A DNA stretch of 64,000 nucleotides, from contig NC_088680.1 of the NCBI RefSeq assembly GCF_950023065.1, positions 14,744,559 to 14,808,558 on the forward strand, given 5' to 3'. A program made the position numbers and the translations under genes. Positions 19,901 to 34,402 of the stretch are shown one piece after another. This DNA is from Planococcus citri. Its lineage: Eukaryota > Arthropoda > Insecta > Hemiptera > Pseudococcidae. Position 1 is the stretch's first letter. Each line of letters starts with the position of its first letter. The notes below the pieces were generated by a model. The model had not been told where the DNA came from. It saw only the letters and a list, made by a program, of their open reading frames with translations, and made no database searches.

Positions 19901-22900
19901 TGAGGAAATCATTGAAGTAGGAAAACTTAATCAAATTTTTCTTTTCTTTTTGGCGTACTTATTTTAAGATGAGAATCATTTGAGCCGCTCCGCTCAAATC
20001 TCGGTAAAAGTTTAATTTTTGGACAGAGCGTGTTCTCAAACTGTAATCAAAGTTTCAGCCACGATGATTATTTTTTCAACTGTTGTTTTGAGTAGTTGAA
20101 ATATCATTTTTTTTTTTTTTTCATTTAAAAGAGATAATTCTTAGCGAAATGTAGATATTTTCAAACAGGACAGTTGGACAGTTGAGGATCAATTAGAACT
20201 CTGTGAAAATTTTATTCCGATCTCCTTTCTTTTTCTTTTCATATAAAAATGACTCATGAAAAAAATTGCATTACTTACTTACTTACTTACTTACTACATT
20301 TTTTTTTAACGCTGTTTTCGTTAAAATTTTCTTTTCGGGTCATAATACATATTTTCATTTTTTAGACCAGCATTGGTTTGCACTACCAGAAGGTGTGTAC
20401 TAAAAGGTTGGCTATAACAAGTAAGATAATGGCTAAAATTAAGAGGTTGGTTTATAAAACCTACAATGTATCTCAGACCATCCAGAAAATTGGATCACAT
20501 TGTCCTTTTTTGCCTTCTCATCTGGATATACCTACCTAGTCACACTCCTGGGAAAAGGTGAAAATCTGTTCCTTATTTCAAACTATCAATCTCCTGATAC
20601 TAAATTTCATCATTTTCGCCAATCAATATTCTTTGATGGAGTGTTAAATTTTCTTCGTGATTTTTTTTTTTTAATCAGAAGTTCAGTACCATTTGATTCC
20701 TACCTACTTTCGAGGTTTTGAGGTGTTCAACGCAATAAACTGCCTCTTTAAACAGTCTCAGGTCACGTGGGTACATCCTTTTTTTTTTTTTTGAAAATCA
20801 AAATCTGCTCACAAATGTGAAGGAGGGTGTTCTTTTTTCTATTTTCAAGACAATTATGAAAAAAATTGCTTACTTTTTGTCTCGGAAGGTTACAAAATTC
20901 GGCTTCCCATGGTTTTTCTTCGCTTATTGAAAAAGAAACACTAGAAAGTTTTCTCTTTCGATAAGTACTACGATATTACGAAATGTATTCTAAGTGGCAC
21001 GTGTCCGTATAAAGAAAGGAGGAGATATGGTTAAACTTTACTTGGTGTATTGTGAATAAAGCCAAGCTATAAGGTCTTTCTGCCTGTCTACCTGTCTTTG
21101 TCATCCACATAGGGTATAATTTTCGCGGTCATTCGTATAAACTAAATCCAAAGTCGTTGATTATAAATTCGAACCCGCTTATGTATAAATTGTTAAGTAT
21201 CGATCGATCGTATCATTGAAACGATACGTCTTGCCTTACCCCCTACCCCCTGTGCTGAAGGGGTTCGAGGTTTTATCGGTGAAATGGAAAACACCCTTAA
21301 ATAGTGTAGGATGATACTCGATGATCGTGGTTTATGCAAATTATAGATAGGGTGGGACTCATTCGTGATATCAAGTCACTTTTTTGTATGTAAGTATTAA
21401 TTTGTTCTTGTTATCTAGTCTCATCTTTTTTCATTAAAAAAATGAAAAATAAAGAACTGCCTTACTTGGGTGTTTTACATATCAACTAAACTGATGTATA
21501 TGTGTTCTTACACTGGTTGATCAGTCAGGCTGGATTAATTCCTAAAGAGCTCCTATTCCTGAACTGTATTAAAAATCACACCCAACCACCTCCCATATTA
21601 TCAACTTCATCTAAGCATTTTATAGCTTTTTTTACCTAGTACCAAATCCGCAGCAATAATACAATATCGAACTCGAACGTAAAAAAAAACGGAAACGGAA
21701 ACCGAATTCTGCCATCTTGTTTTATAAAATTACCGAATTGAAAAATAAACCACCTCAGTCGATGTTGGCGTTAGGTTGTAACACTTTGATGGATTATATT
21801 GTACACGAGCTCGATATAACTTCGTTTTCGCCTGCGACCAAACTTGCTGTATCCTCTTCCTTCCACCATGCGACGACTTTTTCTCCTTTTTTTCTTATTT
21901 GGGCGATACTCGGCGTAATTTGATTGATTTCAAATTATTGGGATTTGATGTCGTACTTCGCTTTTCCTCTCTCATCTCATCCGGGCTGAATTTGGGTTGC
22001 CTGGTGGCCTGCGTCATTTCGCGTTCGGTCTCTTGAGCCTTGCGAAGGTTAATCTGGATATCAGAACTTAATATATATCATCGTAGGTATCTATTGTGCC
22101 GAATCTTTGTAATTTGTGGTTTGGTTCATCCTTTTTCGCGAGAACCTCGACCTCGAATTAGGCCACTGTGCCTGTGTATGGATTGTATGTATCTCAAATA
22201 TTGTATTTATAGTCGAGCTACACAACCTACCTAAGTCACACGAATACCTACATTTTGTCGTGTATAAATAATCATGACCGGATTGTGCGTTATTGTGGAC
22301 GTTGCTGCTGATGTTGTTGTTTCAGTCGTAATATCATCATCGTATCATTAATTATAACAACGATGCCATCGTATGACATATTTATCGTCGTCGAATTAGT
22401 AAACGACCGCAGCTATACGAAATATTTGTACGATTGCCTAAACCGCGAACTGTACGCAGATCTGGAGGCTTGACCTTACCCCTCCTTTTGTACCCTTAGC
22501 ATGACAATTTGTCCTGCACTCCTGCAGAATCATCTTTTATTGTTGTCTCTAGTGTACATAAATAGAGAAAGGAACGTGTTTTAGGAATATACTGCCTCGT
22601 GCTGTGTTCCAATGTATCGTTAGTGTAATGGTATTGGATTATGGATGAATTTTCAGTTATGATAATATATATGAGGAAAGGATTTTTGCAATGGAATTTG
22701 CATTTGTGGCTTCTGAATTATTGAATAAATGCATCTTCTTTAGAAGAAGAAAAAAAATAAGAGATTTTTATTTGATTCGGTCGAAGAAATCCAGTGAAAA
22801 ATGGCGAGAGATATAAGTAGGTACCTATGTATATATGTATACGAACTTGGTGTGAATATTTTTGCTTTTAAAAAATCGAATGTTCTGAAGGACTTTTGAT

Positions 22901-22940
22901 TTTTCACGTGTTATTGAATTGTTTTCATTTTCTTAATTAT
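19900..22940. other. Low-repeat intergenic region, no gene supported
   Basis: The region contains an (ACTT)n microsatellite at about 20272-20297. Between about 20980 and 22560 is a stretch with more CpG and little repetition. Its frames (20500-20721, 21717-21923, 22040-22234) are under 75 codons and lack motifs. It may include regulatory or untranslated host sequence. I could not identify exons or splice-bounded coding sequence. Confidence 0.35.
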
Positions 22941-25900
22941 GTAGATGCAGAGAAATGAACATTCTTCTTACTAACAGCGTTTGTCAATCCGTTATGAATA
23001 TCAATAATTCGTTTATGTCCATTATCTTTCACATATTTAAGGTTTGCTTGCACTGACGCTGCAATGACCTCTTCTCCATTGGTTTTTGGTTTTGCTTTTT
23101 TATTCAATTTCGCAAAAAATGAGTCCGACGGACTGAAACAAAACTAGAGGTTTTACGAAAGGGTAGGTGACTGAAAATTTGCCGAGAAGCGTTCAAAAAT
23201 TGGTATTTCAATTGAACGAAAAATAATGATTTTTTTTTTTTGTAAAGTTCATTTTTTTGAATCCAAAATTTTAGACCTTAATTTTCAAAAACTCAATATT
23301 GAAAATTCTAAAATTTTGAAGCCACAAAAATGAAACAAATTTTTCATAAAAACACATTGTTTTTCATTTCTTGAAATCCGAATTTTTGAACGCTTTTGCA
23401 CTCGCTACGCTTGGGCCAATTTTTATCGCTTTCCTTAACTGAAAAATTTAACATTACAAGCTTCCATAAATTCAAATCTAGTAGGTACCTAGATCTCTTT
23501 CAAAGTTCAATTTGAAAAAGAAAACAGAAACATGAGCCAAGCTAGGGCAAAAGAGTTTGAAAATCCGTATTTCGAGGAGTAAAAAATAAGTTTTTTTTTT
23601 GAGACGAGTGGTACTTTTTTGGCTCCTCAATTTTAGAATTTGAATATTTAATAGGTAGATGATTAAAAATTTCAATTCTTGTATAAAAGACAAACCAACA
23701 GGCCCGAATGAAGCGAGGCCAAAAGCTTCCAGAAATTTATGTTGAGAAAAGTGAAAATAACATTTTTTAAACATGGGGCTCCGGTGGCCCCTTGGGCCTT
23801 GGTGTCTTGGGGCCTCTAGCGAGGGCCGCTAAACATCATAAGCCATTTCTCCCCTGGAAAATTATATTTTTCATTTTAATTTATAGAGGCAGGAAAATGA
23901 ACATTCTTCTTACCCACAGCATGCGGTTTTTGAAGTTTTCAGAACTGGTAGGCGGCTGGCTCATCTTGTCATTTAAGAAAATTTTATAACTGAAGAGAGA
24001 CGTTGAAAAATTTTCAAACTTGACCTTTTTCACAGCTTTTTCAACCCAAAATGAAAATTTTCACTCAGAAAATTGTTTGTTGAAAACGCAATCAAATACA
24101 TTGAAATTTGAACGTTTGAAAAAAAATTTCAAAGCAACTAAGGCAAGCAATATACATAGAAAGCAATAGGCAACCCTCTTGCAATCAGTCGAATACTTAA
24201 GTGGAATATCATTCCGTCGCCTATGACCCAGTATCCTTGTATGAAAAAAGTCAGTTGGTAACTATTGTCGTTTTGTTAAATTTCATGGCATACGACTTAA
24301 GTTAGTAGTAGAATGGAATGTCGGAATATCTTTTTGCATTTCGAATGGTATACTCAGTTCGCCGTAAATACGAATGATGAGCTGCGAGCACCAATGAACA
24401 GCTTAATTGAGGTTTAACAACTCAGATGAAAGATAATATTTTTGTGATTTTTTTTACCACGAATTTGAATGTTCGTTTAATTTTATTTTTTTTCTGACAT
24501 GTAGTCGGAATTTTATTCCTCCTGAAAAATACTGACGGTGGGGACTTTTTGAACTCACACTCTCCCACTTCGAACGAAACCAAACTAGATTGAAAGAGCA
24601 TATTCTGAAAAAGTTCTTAAGTTCTAGTCATACACCTTTCTTGAAAATTCGATTTTTTTTCATTTTTTCTGGAATTGACTGCAAATCATGATTAGAAATT
24701 AATCTTTAAACTCATACTTCTGAAATTTCGCTGTAACCACCTAAAAAGACCGAGAGAGTATTCAATTAGCACACGACCTGACGACCAAAATTATACGTTC
24801 TGATGTCCATTTCTGGCTCCACTGGAGCGAATTGGAAATTCTGGGAAACATTTAAAAATCGCTGGAGGCTCTGGAGTGTTTAGAAAAGTGAAAATATTAT
24901 ATTTTTTTTAGTAAACATGGGGCTCCGAAGGCTCCTTGATGTCTAGGGGCTCATAGCGATCGCCGGGTAAAATCATGGGTCAGTTCGCCCATTGAAGTTG
25001 ATTTTTTTCATTTTAATTTACCTATAATATTAGTAGATGCAGAAAAATAAACATTCTTCTTACCCACAGCATTAGTCAATTTTTGAAGTTATGTTTAGAA
25101 ATTAAACAACTTCCACGGGTTAGTTTCAAGATCCGAGAGAAAGGCTGAGTCACCTTTCTTAACTTACCAATGATTTTATTGTGTAATTTGCTTTTTTTTT
25201 TTTTAATTTTTATGTTTTTAAAGAATAATTTATAGTTGAAAACAACTAAACACATTGAAATTTGAAAGTTTGAAAAGAAAATTTCAAGGAAACTACGGCA
25301 AGCTATGAATAGAAAGCAATAACTTTCTTGCAATCAGCGAGTAGGTACATAGGATGAGATACATCATTAAACCCGGATTCCATCGGCGCCGCTGAGGTCA
25401 AATTTCTGGGGGGGGGGGCAAGCTATAAAGGCAAATTACCAGCAGCATATACATACATTTTTTTTACGTAACATATGATTTTAGTTGGGTACCCAAGTGC
25501 CTATATTCGTTCGTTTGCGTTAAAAACAGTGTTTCAAAATACATACCTATTCATTTTTGGTGCAAATAAAAACTTAAAAAATTTTTTAAAAATGAAAATT
25601 TTAAAAACCAGAGCTCATCCAAAGGAAATTTTGGAGCTGCACAATGATGAGTTACTTCTAAGAAATTTATCACTTACATTTTGCTTCAAAATTTTAAAAT
25701 TCAAAATGATGATTTTTTTTTTGAAAAATTCAAAAGCGAAAAAAATGAGCCCAAACGTTCTTGAAAATGAGTACTGCGAGAAGCAAAACGTTGAAGCATG
25801 AAACAATGGAATTTGAATGATGATTTTTTTTTTTTCTAATCTAAGAAGGAAAACAGAAGGCAAAGCTTTCAAAAATCATTCCTTATTTCAAGAGGTATAT

Positions 25901-28900
25901 ACGATGGTTTTTTTAGTGTGGTCAAAATTTCATCACTTTTTCTGATGTTTTCCTTGAAAAAGTCATTTTTAGATGTCACTCAAATATTGAACTGATTTGC
26001 ATTTTCCTAAAAAAACAGACTTTTCGACTTTTCAAGATTTTCATTTTTTTCAAGCATGTGATGACGATAGTTGTTATTTAGTTTATATTGTTAAAGATGG
26101 AGATGTGCAGAGAAATAAAATACGTCCTCCAATGAATTTGCATACTCAGTTCGCCGTAAATACGAATGATGCGAGCTGCGAGGACCTGTGGAGCGTTTGA
26201 TTGAGTTTTTAAAAACGCAAATGACAGATCATGTTGGTGATTTTTTATTACCACCAATTTGAATGTTCGTTTAATAGGGGATTTTTTGAACTGACGCTCT
26301 ACCATTTAAACGAAACTAAACTATGTAGATCGAAAGAGCATGATCTAAAATTTCCAAATTGAAAAGAAGAAAAAAGGAACTCAAGAAAGATGTTTCAAAA
26401 ACGATTTTCAAACTTTTTCATAAATAATTTCCATTGGTCAATTTCAAGATCCGAGAGATGGTCTGAGTCACCTTTCTTACCAACTAATACTCTTATTGTG
26501 TAATTTGCGATTTTTTTTTTCAATTTTCACGATTTTTCAATATGTAATTTAATTTATTATTGGAAACAATCAAACATATTGAAATTTGAACGTTTGAAAA
26601 AAAAACTTTCAAAGCAACTAAGCCAAAGCAATACATCTAGCAATAACACTCTTGTAATCAGTCGAATACTCAAGTCTAATATGTATCATTACGTTGAGTC
26701 GAATACTTGAATCGAGTATCATTCCGCATGTGCCAGCGCGTCGCCTATCAGCCAGTGATTCTGTATGAAAAACGTCAACAACTCGTAACTATTGTCTTTT
26801 TGTTCAATTTCATGGCATGCGACGTAGTTGAAGAATGGAATTTCCAATCTTTGTCTTTAAAATGGCATACTCAGTTTGCCGTGAATACGAATAATGAGCT
26901 CCAAATCCCAGAGGAGCGATTGGTTGAGCTTTCAACTGTGCAGATGAAAGATCATATTGGTGATTTTTTGAGGCGAGCTTGAAATGTTCGTTTTATTGCA
27001 TTTTTTCCCTGACATGTGGTCGGAATTTTCTTCCTCCTAAAAATACTGAGGGGGGATCTTTGAACTTACACTTTCCGTCGCTCATCGTTATACACCTACT
27101 TTTCTTAAAAATTCGATTTTTTCCACTTTTTCTGGAATTTATACCTACTTACTTACAACAAATTGGTGAGTTTATCTTTAAACTCACATTCCTGGAATTC
27201 CGCTGTAATCACCTAAATAAGCCGAGAGAGTACCCGATAAGCACACGACCAAAACTGTACGTTCTGAAGTCTATTTCTGGTCCCTTTGAAGCGTTTGTTC
27301 ACAGCTCTCTCTAACCCGTTGAAATTCTGTAAAACATTTCAATTGGAGAAAAATCTGCGAAATCAACCCTAAAGCTATGTATTACAGCAGCTTGAGAAGT
27401 GGGGAAATACGAATATGAAAGTTGAATAATTAGTACAGAAAATAAAAACTCATCTTGCCCTGTTATTTTTCTCGATTATGTACCCATATTAATTTCTGGA
27501 TTTCTTGATTTTTTTTATGAAAACTTTTCCATTTTTTTGGCTCCAAAATTTCAAAATTTGATGTGTTGAGTTTTTAAAAATTTCAATTTTGAAAATGAAA
27601 ACCAAGCAGATCTGAACGAAACGAAGGCAAAAGCTTGTTTCGAGGAGTTGAAAAACAATGTTTTGCAAAGTGAAAAGTGTATTTTGTCTGCCTTGGACAT
27701 TATTTTAATATTTGAATGATTCTTTCAAAGCTCCGTGATACTCGTAATTCAATTTGTCTGACTCTCAGCTCTTTGAAAAGCTTAAAATCCATAAAAATTG
27801 TTTTATTTCAATTCTTGTATAAATGACGAACAAACAGGCCCGAGTGAAGCGAGGCGAAAAGCTTTCGAAAATTTATGTTTGGAAAAGTGAAAATCGTACT
27901 TAGTGTGCTTTTTTTTGTGTAGTAAACATGGGACTCCGGGGGCTCCTAGCGATCGCCGGGTAACCTCATAGGCACGTTTACACCTGGAAGTTGATTTTTT
28001 TCATTTTACGGTACAAATGCTGAAAAATTAACATTCTTCTTACCCACAGCCTTTTTCAATTTTTGACGTAAGTAAGTTGGATCAGTCGTAAATAAAGAAA
28101 CGCATTGAAAAATTTTTAAACTTGATTTTTTCACACTTTTTTCAACCCAAAGTGGAAAATTTTAGTCTGAAAATTGTTTACTGTGTAATATTATATTATA
28201 GAGAAAGTTCAGGTTTGAAAAAATCTGTTGGAAACTGACAAAGATGATATTTCAAACGAAAATTTTAATTTAACCCCCATTTGACGAAAGGGCTAGCTGG
28301 TTGAAAAAGCGATCTAAAAATCTCATCGTGATGGTTTTTGAAGAAAAATTTCAAGCAAGCAGAGGGCAATCAATTCATTGAAAGCAATAACCCTCTTGCA
28401 ATCAGTCGAGTACGTAAGTCAAATATCATTCCATCGCTTAACATCTAGTGTTCTTGTGTGAAAAAAGTCAGCTCGTATCTATTGTCTTATATAGTTGTAG
28501 AATGGAATGTCGAGTCTTTGCATTTCGTAAATTCAAATAATGAGCTCCAGCACCAGTGGGGCGATTGGTTGAGCTCTTAACAATGTAGATGAAAGGTCAT
28601 ATCGGTGATTTTTTTGACATAAAGAACGTTCGTTTGATTTCATTTTTTCTCTGACATGTGGTCGGAATTTTCTTTCTCCTGAAAAATACTCACGGGGGAC
28701 TTTTGAACTCACACTTTCTCAATTTAAACGAAATCAAACTACCTATGTGGATCGAAAGAGCATGTCCTAAAAAATCCAAAATCCAAACTTCAAATTCTGA
28801 AGTTCATAGTGAATTTTTTTCTTGGAAAAAAAATTGAACTTTGGATCCTATTATTTGGCACCTCTTGACCATTTCAGGTGTTTACCGCGAAATTCCAGGA

Positions 28901-30500
28901 GAGTGAGTTCAAAGTAAACTTTTGATTAATTTGTAAATTCTAAAAAAGTGAAAGAATAAAATTTTCAAAAAAAGAAAAACTGTGTAACGAATGTTTTTTT
29001 TTTACAAGATATCATTCGGTGTGTCTACTACATACGATCACTTGACTCGAAAACAATCTAAATTTGACCTCATTTTAGAGCCTTCAGCGAGTTTTCAAAT
29101 TCCTCCAGAAACTTGAAATCGCTCTAGAGGGCTCCAAAGAAGTTGGATTTCGATTGTTTCCGAGTCTGATGATCGTTTTGACACCTCAGACGTTATCTTG
29201 TCGAAAAAGTCGCTCGTTATATACCTTTCTTGAAAATTCGATTTTTTCACCTTTTCTGGAATTCACTTCAAATTGGTTAGAAATTCATCTTTAAACTCAC
29301 ACTCCTGGAATTTCGCTGTAAACACCTAAAAATATCGAGAGAGTATCCAATATAAGCACACGACCTGACGACAAAATTATACGTTCTGAACTCTGAAGTC
29401 CATATCTGGTCCTTCTGAAGCAATTTGGAAATCCTTGAAAAAATTTTAAAAACGCTGGAGGCTCTGGAGTGTTTAGAAAAGTGAAAATATTATATCTGTT
29501 TTTAGTAAACATGGGGCGCTGGAGGCCCTTTGGTGTCTTGGAGCATCTATCAATCGCTGGGTAACATTATAGGTCAGTTCACCTTCGAAAGTTGATTTTT
29601 TTTCATTTTAATTAATCCTATAGATGTTGAAAAATGAAGGAACATTCTTCTTACTCATAGCATAAGTCAATTATTGAAGTAACTTCTCGAAATTAGAACC
29701 TTCAACGTATTTTCAAACTCCGCCAGAAACTTTATATGGTTCCAGAGGGCTCTCAAGAAGTCAAATTTAGATAGTTTCCGAGTCTGATAATCGTTTAGAC
29801 ACATCAGACGATATCTTGTCGAAGAAGTTGCTCGTTATACGCCTTTCTTGAAAATTCGATTTTTTTCACTTTTTCTGGAATTTACTACAAACTGGTTAGA
29901 AATTAATCTGTATAAACTCACACTCCTGGAATTTCGCGGCAACAGCCTAAAATGACCGACAGGGTATCCTAATAATAAGCACACGGCCAAATTTATACGT
30001 TCTAAAATCAATTTTTGACCCTTTTGGAGCGATTTGGAAATTCTGAGGGAAATTTTAAATAAGCTGGAGGTTCTGGAATAGTACAAAAGTAGTAGATAAT
30101 TGATAATGTGTGAGAGTTGAATTGGAAAAAAATTATTCGCATTGGTTCGCTTTGCTCAAAAAAAAAATCATTTTGTGGAATGATTAAAAATCATCCTTGA
30201 AACAGCTTTTTGAGTTTTTTTTAAAAAAAAGATGTTTGGTACGTTTTTTCCACCTCCAAATAGGTAAAATTTTTAACTGATAATGAACGTTTTGAAAAAA
30301 TCTCAAAAAATATTGAAAAATGTTCACCACGACACTGACACTTTCTAAATCTTGAATCAGTTGGAAATCGTGGATACGTTGATATTCTGTAAAACATTTC
30401 AATCGGAGAAAAATCAGTGAAATCTACTGTAGAAGTGGGGAAATACGAATATGAAAGCTGAATAACTAGTACAGAAAATAAAAACTCATCTTACCCCCTT
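22940..30500. repeat. R2 dispersed/tandem repeat domain
   Basis: Several landmark modules recur at 0.7-3 kb spacing. AACATTCTTCTTACCCACAG or variants occur at about 22959, 23900, 25050, 28030 and 29641. ACTCAGTTCGCCGTAAATAC or variants occur at about 24352, 26143 and 26867. CTCTTGCAATCAGTCGA-like blocks occur at about 24177, 26649 and 28393. Modules with AACATGGGGCTCCG occur near 23773, 24913, 27925 and 29508. Copies differ by indels and substitutions of roughly 10-25%, so none is recent. The frames in this interval (for example 26707-26982, 26979-27314, 23478-23774) change between copies and are not credible genes. Confidence 0.6.
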
Positions 30501-33335
30501 ATTTTTCTCGATTAGGTGCCAACTTAGCGAAATAGTTGGCAAGTTGGCTTCGTATTAAATATGTTTTTACATGGTTTATGTAATAGTTCTGAGATGTTCA
30601 GCCTAGTTTGTTTCGAGTTGAAGGTTTGATTTTCATTCTGAAACGTTTTAATTTTGATTTTAGACTCTCAATACTCAAATGAGTATCAATATTTTCTTTA
30701 TGACTGTTGAATTTTCTCACAAACCTGGAATAAAACAAAATCTACCTAACATCTTTTGATTCAATCATAAAACAGCTGGTGTCTTCAGAATTCAGGATTG
30801 GGAAATAGTGCACTAGTGCTGAGTATGTGAAAACTCAAAAGCGAAATTTTGAAGAAAACAAGTTTAAAAGCAAACAATAAGCAATCAGCAAACAGCAAAA
30901 ATTCTTTTGCAATCATCGAATAGCCTACCAGTACCAGAAAATCAGAAAATGTCAAGAAATTTTACGAATTTCTTTCTTGAATCAGGGAATATTGTTTAAT
31001 AAATTTACTTACTACGAGTACATTTGAGTTGAGATTGAATTACCATTCAAAAATGATTTTCAAGTTTCTTTGCACTAATAATTTTAGTCTCTCTTACCCA
31101 AAATTCGGGGACCCAAATTAAAAATTCAACCTCGTCATATTTTAATCCTCAAACATGGCCCAAGTGCCACACCATTGAAATTTCAACTTCTCGGTTTGAG
31201 TTTAGTTCCCACAATAAAATAATTTTGAATTTTAAAATTCTCAGAAACCGCTACCCCGACTCTCAGGTTTTTCCCACGGTGTTCTCGTGGGAAAATTCTG
31301 ACTCACACGGGCTTGCACAAAGGACTTGTTTCATTTTTCAATTTAGTTGAATTTTTCATATTACATCTTTCGAGAATCATTTAAATTTTCATCGAAAATA
31401 AGAAATTTGAATAATTTTCGAAAAATATATGAAAAATTTACTTGAGAAGGAAAGTAAAACATGCGTTTTGATCAAGGGCATCATGTTGAACATTGTTCAG
31501 ATGAAATTCAGTATAAAATAGAAAGAGAGAAAACTCCGTTAAAATGGTTGTAAGACTATATTGAAAGCTACCGAAACTTTGGTCAATATCTACAGAATAA
31601 CAGAGCTGCAGAAAAATAAACGTTCATCTTACTGTATTAGTCTGGTCTACAGACAACGAAGGTAGTAATTTTGTTTTCATACGCGTTCGTTTTAATAATA
31701 TTTTGGTAGATATAATTTCGGTATCCACTATACAAAAATAGGGAAATATTCGAAATTGATCACCACTCTGCTGATCTTAATTCAGTTGGAAATTGCTGAA
31801 ATTTAATACAAAATAGAAGGAGAGAGAAATCCGTGACATAGGTCTACAGTCTGGTCAGTAAGGATACGACTAGTTGTATGCGATTTTGTCTACCTTAATC
31901 TGCGCTAAAATGGATAAAAATCTGTCTTAAGCATTCAACGAATGCTCACTCGACTGCACCTTTTTTTGAGTGGCTGAAAGATGGCTTCAAAATATTCTAT
32001 TCGAACCCAAATATTGATTGAAAATGGAAGAATTTGAACGCAAGTATCAATAGTGATACCTTCAGGACATCGCGAATCATTTTAATATGTAGTAGGTAAT
32101 AAGTGTATAAGTACATACCTACATAATATATTAAAAAAATAAAAAACCACTCACTTCCGCAATGTTTTCCGTTCGTACTATCTTTTATTAGAACTACTCG
32201 TATACTACTGATTTGATCTTTGATCAGCACAACACACGCAATGTATCTGTAGAATGAAAAATATACCTATACATACGTAACTTAATCATATTGTGGTTTT
32301 CTCTAGTTCAGAATAAACGACGTGTAGATAGATACCGAGAATACAGAAAATGTCAGTAAATTTTGCGACTTTTTTCTCTAATCCGAACATCCCGTTGAAA
32401 AAATTTACTTACCACCAAGTAGGCTACATTTTATAATACATATACATACATGGCTTTTAATTTTCGTTGTCGGTTAAAATATAGCAAAAAGCTAATTTTT
32501 ATTGTAAGTGTCCTGAATTTGAGGTAAAGGGTACTAAAAATCAGTTAGTCTTGTCTCCGAGGAAAGTTTTGAATAATTTATCACGAGCATAGTAAGCCAC
32601 TCAGGTACTTACATTGCTTGCCCCTAAATTTTTTTTTGAAGAAAGAGTTGACAAGTCGACTCAACGCTTACAAGTTACCCTCTTGAGGTATCTGACTTCG
32701 ATTTGAGAGTCATCGCGAATTTTGAAAAGAACGTTATGTAACACCCCCCCTCCCCTACAACCCGAATTTCAATTGCTCAAATTGATTTTTCGATTATTGA
32801 GAAGAATTTTTTAAAATTCAAAATTAACGATTTTCTACAGTCGAGTTTTTAAAAAAATGTCCACAGAAGGATTGGTTATTTTTGTAAGGATTTTTTTTTT
32901 ATTATTTCAAGTCATTCTGAAGCCTCCAACGAGATCTTCGATTTTTCCAGAATTTTACAATTTTTCCTCAAGGCATGGAAATTAATATCGAGTCGTTAAA
33001 AATCGAGTTATGGATCATTCTGGACTAATTTAATAAGTTTATTCACATTTTGCCCGATTTTTTGGTGGACTTCTCAAGTCGTTTTTTTTTTTTTTTTTTT
33101 TTTTTACCAATGCTGTTTAAAAAAAACACCTTGGAAGGGGTTCATCGCAAAATCGGGTCACATGAAAAAGAATTCTTCAAAATGGGTTCAAAATGAGCCG
33201 AAACTTGATGTTTAGCTGTCTAAAGTAATTTCCACACCTTTTGGAGAAATTTTGAAACCTTTGAGATATCGAAAATCGCGCTGGAGCCTCCAGAATAACA
33301 GAAAATTGTGAAATTTTGTTCGAAGAAGTTGTAAA
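30500..33335. other. AT-rich intergenic region with repeat fragments
   Basis: About 30580-30910 is repeated, diverged, at 34925-35150 (landmarks GGTTTGATTTTCATTCTGAA and AAATTTTGAAGAAAA). About 32900-33070 resembles the R4 flank near 35800-35940. A run of more than 20 T lies at about 33080-33106. The rest is unassigned and has no supported gene. Confidence 0.4.
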
Positions 33336-34402
33336 TAAGGTACTGAGCCCTAAATACGCCAGGTGCCCAACAACGCCAACAGCTGATATCTCGAGAACTA
33401 AACATCCTACAGGGCTACAACATACATTCAGGTACTTTATAAATAAAAACAAGGTGACCTGCGAAATGTTGTTGTGATTTTCGAAGTGGAAGTCTAAAAA
33501 TTTTGCATTTGAATTTTTTTATCAGGGGTGCTATGCAACTTAGAAAAACTTCAGTTTGAAAATACACCAAGAAAAAAATATTTTCTGTAAGTTGATAAGC
33601 TTGGTAATGAATATTTGTACCTTTTTCTACATGTTGAGCTCATAGACGATCCATTTTACACATTTTTTCATGCTAAAATTTTCCTTCAAAGTTGAACATA
33701 GGGGTGTCCTAACAACGCCAACGTAATTTTTTTCAATTTTTTTTCAGAAATGTCGAAAAGACGTAGAGGTGATTAATAAGTAATAATTACCTATTTCAAT
33801 ATTATTGATTTTCAATACATTTTTTTGTATTTCTTACAATTTATTTTTTTGTTTTTGAAATTTGAAAATGCATTTTTATTGGGGTTAAAATTTACTTTTG
33901 CGGATAATTTTGGTGGTAGGGTATACATTTTTCATCTTAGATTTCAATAATTGAGTTAAAAATTGGTTTTATCTCAAAATTTCATATTTAAAATTTTAAA
34001 AAAAAATTGCATTTTTTTCACTTTTTCAAAATTTGAAAATGCATTTTGATTGGGGTTAGAATTTACTTTTGCGGATAATTTTGGTGGTAGGGTACGTATT
34101 TTTTATCGTAGATTTCATTAATTGCATTATAAATTGATTTCATCGTGAAATTTTAGGTGAAAAATTGAAAAAAAAATTGTTGGCGTTATTGGGTACCCAG
34201 TTCCAAACAACGCCAGAATGGTGACCTCATTTTGAACCGTTATTGCTCGGAGGAAAAAAATTGAAAAAATTTAAACATTCGCTCAAAAGATACCTTCATG
34301 TATCCTTTATGACCTACACGAATCAGAATGGAAATAAGTTTAATTGTGACTGAGTAATTCCAATTTTTCGAGTGCATGGCGTTAATAGGGCACAGTACCT
34401 TA
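33336..34402. mobile_element. ~1.07-kb TIR element (MITE-like), TA target site
   Basis: The ends AGGTACTGAGCCCTAAATAC (33338 on) and, reading inward on the - strand from 34400, AGGTACTGTGCCCTATTAAC are inverted repeats. They match at about 20 of 24 positions, and both continue into ACGCCA. Each is bordered by TA (33336-33337, 34401-34402). The interior is AT-rich, with scattered AACGCCA words and a tandem duplication, and no transposase frame. Superfamily is unassigned; the TA sites allow Tc1/mariner or similar. Confidence 0.6.
33865..34155. repeat. Tandem duplication (~160 bp) inside the 33.3-kb TIR element
   Basis: TTTGAAAATGCATTTTTATTGGGGTTA starts one copy near 33858 and TTTGAAAATGCATTTTGATTGGGGTTA the next near 34028. 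Both continue into TTTACTTTTGCGGATAATTT, GGTGGTAGGGTA and a TAGATTTCA block. The copies are about 90% alike. Confidence 0.75.

Noticed and set aside
25400..25425. G-run as a possible quadruplex or regulatory site
   Set aside because: It is a single homopolymer without the spaced G-tracts a quadruplex needs.
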